From NCBI GenBank assembly GCA_025210805.1, contig JAOAQX010000007.1, positions 62,001-126,000 of the forward strand: a DNA stretch of 64,000 nt. Reading direction: 5' to 3'. Within the stretch, counting starts at the first letter, position 1; every line of letters begins with the position of its first letter. The notes below the pieces were generated by a model that had not been told where the DNA came from, made no database searches, and worked only from the letters and a program-made list of their open reading frames with translations. Below, in pieces: positions 60,174 to 64,000 of this stretch. The translations under genes were made by a program, and so were the position numbers. This stretch comes from Flavobacteriales bacterium (GTDB lineage: Bacteria; Bacteroidota; Bacteroidia; Flavobacteriales; CAJXXR01).

Positions 60174-61328
60174 TTATTTTATAAATTGTTGTGCTATTTT
60201 TCTAGCTTCTTCATCAGATAGAAGTAAATCATCTAAACTCGGTTTAGCTACAAAAGAGGTTTTTGCCATAGTTTCCTCAATCAAATCAGACATTCCGAGG
60301 AAGCTAATTTGATCTTTTAGAAATGCCTCTACTGCAATTTCATTTGCGGCGTTGAGAATACAAGACATATTTCCACCTTTTTTGAGAGAATCGAATGCAA
60401 ATTGAAGGTTTTTAAAAACTTTAAGATCTACTTGCTCAAAAGTAAGGTTTGGATAATCCAAGAAATTAAAACGCTCCCAAGAAGTTTTTGGTCTCATTGG
60501 GTAAGACATGGCATAGAGTATGGGAAGCTTCATATCTGGCAGACCTAGCTGAGCTTTCATAGAGCCATCATTAAACTGAACCAATGAATGCACAATAGAT
60601 TGAGGATGTACAATAACTTCTATTTGATCATCTTGTAAACCAAAAAGCCACTTTGCTTCTATTACTTCCAGTCCTTTGTTCATCATGCTTGCAGAATCTA
60701 TGGTAATTTTTGCTCCCATAGACCAGTTAGGATGTTTTAAGGCTTGTTCTCTAGTTACTTTTTCTAATTGTTCTCTTGTAAATCCTCTAAAAGGTCCTCC
60801 ACTTGCTGTGAGTACTATTTTTTCTATAGGATTCATGTGCTCCCCAGTTAGGCATTGAAAAATTGCCGAATGTTCAGAGTCCACCGGATTAATGCTTACT
60901 TGGTTTTCTAGAGCTAATTTTGAAATTATTTCTCCAGCTACCACAAGTGTTTCCTTGTTTGCGAGTGCAATATGTTTTTTAGCTTTTATGGCTGCAATAG
61001 TAGGCTTCAGTCCTGCTGCTCCCACCATGGCAGTTACCACAAGATCTATTCCATCCATTTGCACTGCATCTTCTATGGCTTGTGCACCTGCATACACTTT
61101 GATACCCTCGTCAAAAAGAACATCATTGAGTTTAGAAAAATATTGCTCATTGGCAATCACTACGGCATTGGGTTTAAATTCCAATGCTTGCTTGAGTAAT
61201 AAATCAGCGTTATTTCCTGCGGTCAAAAGTTCTACCTCAAACATCTCAGGACATTCCCTAACAACATCCAACGTTTGTGTTCCTATAGAACCCGTAGAAC
61301 CTAAAATGGCGATCTTCTTTTTTGTCAT
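60174..61328 (-). CDS. dxr: 1-deoxy-D-xylulose 5-phosphate reductoisomerase
   Basis: This 384-residue enzyme makes MEP, the first committed step of the non-mevalonate isoprenoid pathway (target of fosmidomycin). NADPH loop AILGSTGSIGTQTLDV, ALANKETLVVAGEII, metal/substrate motifs PVDSEHSAIFQCL and LTASGGPFRGF, and SIVHSLVQFNDGS, are all present. rseP follows by 4 bp. Confidence 0.96.
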   Translation of the reverse strand: MTKKKIAILGSTGSIGTQTLDVVRECPEMFEVELLTAGNNADLLLKQALEFKPNAVVIANEQYFSKLNDVLFDEGIKVYAGAQAIEDAVQMDGIDLVVTAMVGAAGLKPTIAAIKAKKHIALANKETLVVAGEIISKLALENQVSINPVDSEHSAIFQCLTGEHMNPIEKIVLTASGGPFRGFTREQLEKVTREQALKHPNWSMGAKITIDSASMMNKGLEVIEAKWLFGLQDDQIEVIVHPQSIVHSLVQFNDGSMKAQLGLPDMKLPILYAMSYPMRPKTSWERFNFLDYPNLTFEQVDLKVFKNLQFAFDSLKKGGNMSCILNAANEIAVEAFLKDQISFLGMSDLIEETMAKTSFVAKPSLDDLLLSDEEARKIAQQFIK

Positions 61329-61701
61329 AAAGGCAAATTTAATTCAATATTTATAAGTGTTGATATTCTACTGCTTAAAAATAGAAAGTATCCTCATATT
61401 GTGTTGATTTATACCGTTTACTTGTTCAATGCTCATTTACTTCATTTCATTCATCAGTTTACGAACTGATCTAAGTCCTCCCAACATTTCGGGAGAGGAA
61501 GAAAGATTTACGCACTATCTTCTATTCTTTTTTTAATGATTTTGGGATCAATCTGTAATAAGTGTTTGTAAATCTAAGATTTGTATAAATCATTGATATT
61601 CATATTATTTATCTTTGCAATGAATTCTTCGATGAAATATTCAGTACCTAAAGCGAAGCTTTGGTAAAGGCAAAAGAATTTCATTGGTAAAAAACTAAAA
61701 A
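61329..61701. other. 373-bp divergent gap with a partial repeat and a leader
   Basis: At 61411 ATACCGTTTACTTGTTCAAT begins a diverged, one-ended copy of the type I repeat, ending around 61460 with CAGTTTACGAACTG. At 61610-61617 TATCTTTG is a -7 box, followed by a leader in which TACC.AAAGC / GCTTT.GGTA can pair. It also holds a 15-codon ATG frame (61620-61667). No longer gene is seen. Confidence 0.55.
61610..61617 (+). promoter_or_regulatory. -7 box upstream of the SDR gene
   Basis: TATCTTTG fits TAnnTTTG about 85 bp before the ATG, giving an unusually long leader for this window. Confidence 0.5.
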
Positions 61702-62757
61702 ATGATGATTGATAAACAAAAACCCGTATTGGTAACAGGTGCTAATGGATATGTAGCAAGTTGGCTTGTAAAAAAGCTTTTAGAAAAAGGAATAACCGTA
61801 CATGCTGCTGTAAGAAACCCAAAAGATGATAATAAAGTGGGACATTTAAAGGATTTGGCAAAAAATAATCCTGGAACACTTCATTTGTTTAAGGCTGATT
61901 TATTACAAAAAGGCTCTTATACCAAAGCAATGGAGGCTTGCGAATTAGTTTTTCATACTGCATCCCCTTTTATTACAGATGTAAAAGATCCTAAAAAGGA
62001 TTTAATTGATCCTGCAGAAAAAGGAACGGCAAATGTTTTGGAATCTGCCAATGAACTCGGAACTGTTAAAAAAATTGTACTTACGAGTAGTTGTGCAGCA
62101 ATGTACACAGATTCGATAGACACAAAAAATACTCCAAATGGTTTCCTTACCGAAGAAGTGTGGAATCATACAGCATCTTTGGATTACCAACCTTATTTTT
62201 ATTCAAAGACATTGGCTGAAAAGAAAGCTTGGGAAATAGCTAAAAAACAAAATGTTTGGGAGCTGGTTACCATTAATCCAAGTTTGGTAATGGGACCTCC
62301 ACTAAACCCTAATTATACGACATCAGAAAGTATGTCTATTTTAAAACAAATAGGAAAAGGAGACTTTAAAATGGGCGCACCCAAAATAGGAATCGGCTTG
62401 GTAGATGTAAGAGATGTAGCAGATGCGCACTTTGAAGCAGGTTTTAATGCTCAAGCAAAAGGACGCTATATTACCTCGGGATACAATACAGATTTGCTAG
62501 AAATAGGGATGAGTCTTCAAGACAAATTTGGAGATCAATATGCATTACCTAAAAAAGCTTTACCTAAATGGTTACTCATGATTATTGGACCCATGACAAA
62601 CAAATTATTTACCAGAAAATTTATCAGAAATAATGTAAATGTGGCTTGGAAAGCTGATAATTCAAAGATCAAAAAAGAGCTAGGAATCACTTTTAGACCA
62701 TTCAAGGAAACCATGGAAGAATCTTTTCAAACAATGATTGATCATGGAATAATATAG
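61702..62757 (+). CDS. NAD(P)-dependent epimerase / dihydroflavonol-reductase-like SDR
   Basis: This 351-residue extended short-chain dehydrogenase has the Rossmann motif PVLVTGANGYVASWLVKKLL, ELVFHTASPF, SSCAAMYTD and the catalytic YFYSKTLAEKKAW (YxxxK), with VTINPSLVMGPPL. Its closest relatives by pattern are dihydroflavonol-4-reductase/cinnamoyl-CoA-reductase-like aldehyde reductases. The substrate is not predictable. ATG 61702 or the adjoining ATG 61705 could be the start. Confidence 0.88.
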   Translation: MMIDKQKPVLVTGANGYVASWLVKKLLEKGITVHAAVRNPKDDNKVGHLKDLAKNNPGTLHLFKADLLQKGSYTKAMEACELVFHTASPFITDVKDPKKDLIDPAEKGTANVLESANELGTVKKIVLTSSCAAMYTDSIDTKNTPNGFLTEEVWNHTASLDYQPYFYSKTLAEKKAWEIAKKQNVWELVTINPSLVMGPPLNPNYTTSESMSILKQIGKGDFKMGAPKIGIGLVDVRDVADAHFEAGFNAQAKGRYITSGYNTDLLEIGMSLQDKFGDQYALPKKALPKWLLMIIGPMTNKLFTRKFIRNNVNVAWKADNSKIKKELGITFRPFKETMEESFQTMIDHGII

Positions 62758-62784
62758 CCATAACCTTGTTTCCATAAATAAAAA

Positions 62785-62812
62785 AAAAATCCTGTGTATG
62801 CAGGATTTTTTT
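62785..62812 (+). terminator. Terminator after the SDR gene
   Basis: AATCCTG pairs with CAGGATT around TGTATG, with A and T tracts on both sides; eight T follow. Confidence 0.82.
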
Positions 62813-62823
62813 TATGACATATT

Positions 62824-63024
62824 ATACCATTTATGGTGTTAATTTACTCATAGGTATAATGCCGATACATTGCTAAAAGCCAGTTATGAACGCAGTGAAA
62901 TTGGACTTCACCTTTTTGTCTAATGCCGATATATTGGTGAAAATCAATTACGAACGAAGTGAAGTAAGTGATTATTTAACAAATAATCGGTATAAGTGGG
63001 TAATTTTAGCAAGTAATCGGTATT
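62824..63024 (+). repeat. Type I repeat interrupted by a diverged copy of itself (copy B)
   Basis: The outer element matches 58715-58823 almost base for base, but after GCAGTGAAA (62900) it is interrupted by ~92 bp and resumes with TAAGTGGGTAATTTTAGCAA at about 62993. The insert from 62921 (TAATGCCGATATATTGGTGA) to AATAATCGGTA is a diverged copy of the same hairpin core. The right end meets the stop codon of the leftward gene. Confidence 0.85.
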
Positions 63025-64000
63025 ATGGAAATCTCCCAGTAGAGAAAATGGCAAAAATAGCAAGGGCTTGTAGAACAAAAAGCCAAAAAATTCTTTGCTC
63101 TGATTTTTTATCCGTTTCTTCCCTAAAAATATTGAAGAGAATTAAGAATGGAATTGAATATCTAAACTCTATCAATGTAACTGGAATCAAGGTAAGAGCC
63201 GAAATAGGATACAGTAAATACATCGATTTTTTCTTGAATGAAGTGGACATGATAACGGTCCAACCTATAGAAATTATTACAAAGGCAAAAGCTTTAAACC
63301 ACCAAAAATCTTCCAAATAATTTGCCACATTATTATGCAAACAAGCAATTTTTTTTGAGTTAAAGTAGTGTTTTGAATCAAAGAAAAGAATTCCAAAAAT
63401 TATTAAAAATATTCCCATAAAATAGATCCATTTAGAGGTATTATTTTGAAATATTTTTTTGATTTTTTGACGCTTAATTAATGGAACATACAAACTTCCT
63501 AATAAAAACAAAGCCATGATGATATTCTCATGCTCAATAGAGAGTGTATGAAGACGTTTTGCCTCCATAGAAATTCCATCATTCCATTTTACGAAAACCA
63601 AAAACAAAATACCAATAAGTGCATAAGGAAGGAGCTGGAAATAACTTTTATAATCTTTTTTGTTTACAAACTCTATCCAATAAATAATAGCAGCCATAAA
63701 CACCCATGGGATAAAATTTTGTTTTCCCAACAGAAGAATAAGAAAGAATAAACCTGCCAACCAAGCTTGCTTTTTATAGGTGAAATGGATCCCAGAAACC
63801 ATAAAAGCCACTCCGTACCATTCAATATATAGTAGAAAAATAAAGCTAAACAACCAAGGAAGAAAAAAATATTGCCCGATTCTATATAAAGGCTCTTTGG
63901 TATTTAGAAATTTTAGAAACTTGAAACCAAAAAATAATCCAACAAAGCCAATGAGCCCCGAAATAATCCTCCAAGCCACAGTGTTTTCTAAACCAAGTGT
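63023..64000 (-). CDS. ALG10/DIE2-like membrane glycosyltransferase (5' partial)
   Basis: The frame is open to the right edge (upstream residues LGLENT precede VAWRIIS), so the start lies outside. Over ~325 residues there are about nine hydrophobic helices. AGLFFLILLLGKQNFIPWVF resembles the RQTNIVW segment of ALG10, and VTLIEFRYSIPFLILFN resembles its conserved LLEFRYFILPF near the C-terminus. ALG10 is the eukaryotic dolichol-linked glucosyltransferase; bacterial relatives are uncharacterised. The stop TAA overlaps the end of a repeat, so the last few residues may have been replaced. Assignment is tentative. Confidence 0.5.
   Translation of the reverse strand, partial: TLGLENTVAWRIISGLIGFVGLFFGFKFLKFLNTKEPLYRIGQYFFLPWLFSFIFLLYIEWYGVAFMVSGIHFTYKKQAWLAGLFFLILLLGKQNFIPWVFMAAIIYWIEFVNKKDYKSYFQLLPYALIGILFLVFVKWNDGISMEAKRLHTLSIEHENIIMALFLLGSLYVPLIKRQKIKKIFQNNTSKWIYFMGIFLIIFGILFFDSKHYFNSKKIACLHNNVANYLEDFWWFKAFAFVIISIGWTVIMSTSFKKKSMYLLYPISALTLIPVTLIEFRYSIPFLILFNIFREETDKKSEQRIFWLFVLQALAIFAIFSTGRFP

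Noticed and set aside
62886-63320. 144-codon rightward open frame
   Set aside because: Its first third is the dispersed repeat and the rest is antisense to the membrane-protein gene 63023-64000; it has no recognisable domain.

Overview
The window is a low-GC bacterial chromosome segment that reads as Bacteroidota, most likely class Flavobacteriia / order Flavobacteriales. The support is a type IX secretion (T9SS) C-terminal sorting domain on a large secreted protein, repeated TAnnTTTG-type -7 promoter boxes with poor Shine-Dalgarno sites, DUF5606/DUF4199/DUF4268 proteins, a YtxJ-type bacilliredoxin, a 'VGIGTTNPHPSAILEV'-type secreted protein, and familiar flavobacterial gene orders (exbB-exbD-tonB-folC, purH-mreBCD-pbp2-rodA). 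I cannot name a species.

Layout. 1-5.9 kb: a partial LPG-synthase-like membrane protein, heptose-1-P adenylyltransferase, a methyltransferase, an ExbB-ExbD-TonB module, folC, and two tRNA-Val genes, the first overlapping the folC stop. 6-10.6 kb: a 1529-residue secreted T9SS adhesin-like protein. 10.9-13.5 kb: dtd, a MazG-like pyrophosphohydrolase, small membrane proteins, and a repeat-rich gap. 13.5-31 kb is the core: ribE-aspS-purH, then mreB-mreC-mreD-pbp2-rodA running into ftsW-murG-murC-ftsQ-ftsA-ftsZ and a YqeY-like gene. Elongation (MreBCD/PBP2/RodA), lipid II synthesis (MurG, MurC) and division (FtsW, FtsQ, FtsA, FtsZ) genes are therefore all co-oriented in about 13.5 kb. 31-40.9 kb is accessory: a frameshifted outer-membrane barrel gene, a secreted beta-propeller-like protein, TerC, a WYL regulator with orphan neighbours, a metallophosphoesterase, a bacilliredoxin next to two tiny CPGV lipoproteins, a GT39-like transferase and envelope proteins. 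41-56.6 kb is housekeeping: rlmB-rmuC, a SWIM-SNF2 helicase, a subtilase, a pseudouridine synthase, a BioF-like enzyme, an MsbA-like exporter, methylmalonyl-CoA epimerase, rsmA, and a leucyl aminopeptidase. 56.6-58.7 kb is a small accessory insert with a RhuM-like gene and a broken DUF1016/YhcG gene between near-identical hairpin repeats. 58.8-64 kb: rseP, dxr, a dihydroflavonol-reductase-like SDR and a partial ALG10/DIE2-like membrane protein.

The least explained content is non-coding. A modular family of roughly 100-bp palindromic repeats (13.06, 58.7 and 62.8 kb, with variants at 13.4 and 61.4 kb and end-modules at 11.7 and 31.9 kb) includes one copy interrupted by a diverged copy, which suggests past mobility. 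A 64-bp hairpin repeat brackets the RhuM/DUF1016 insert, a terminator is duplicated on both sides of the broken barrel gene, and two long hairpins (33.86 and 53.73 kb) lie in intergenic DNA. I found no CRISPR array, no intact transposase, no rRNA and no convincing complete new defence system. All assignments come from reading motifs by eye; no database search was run.
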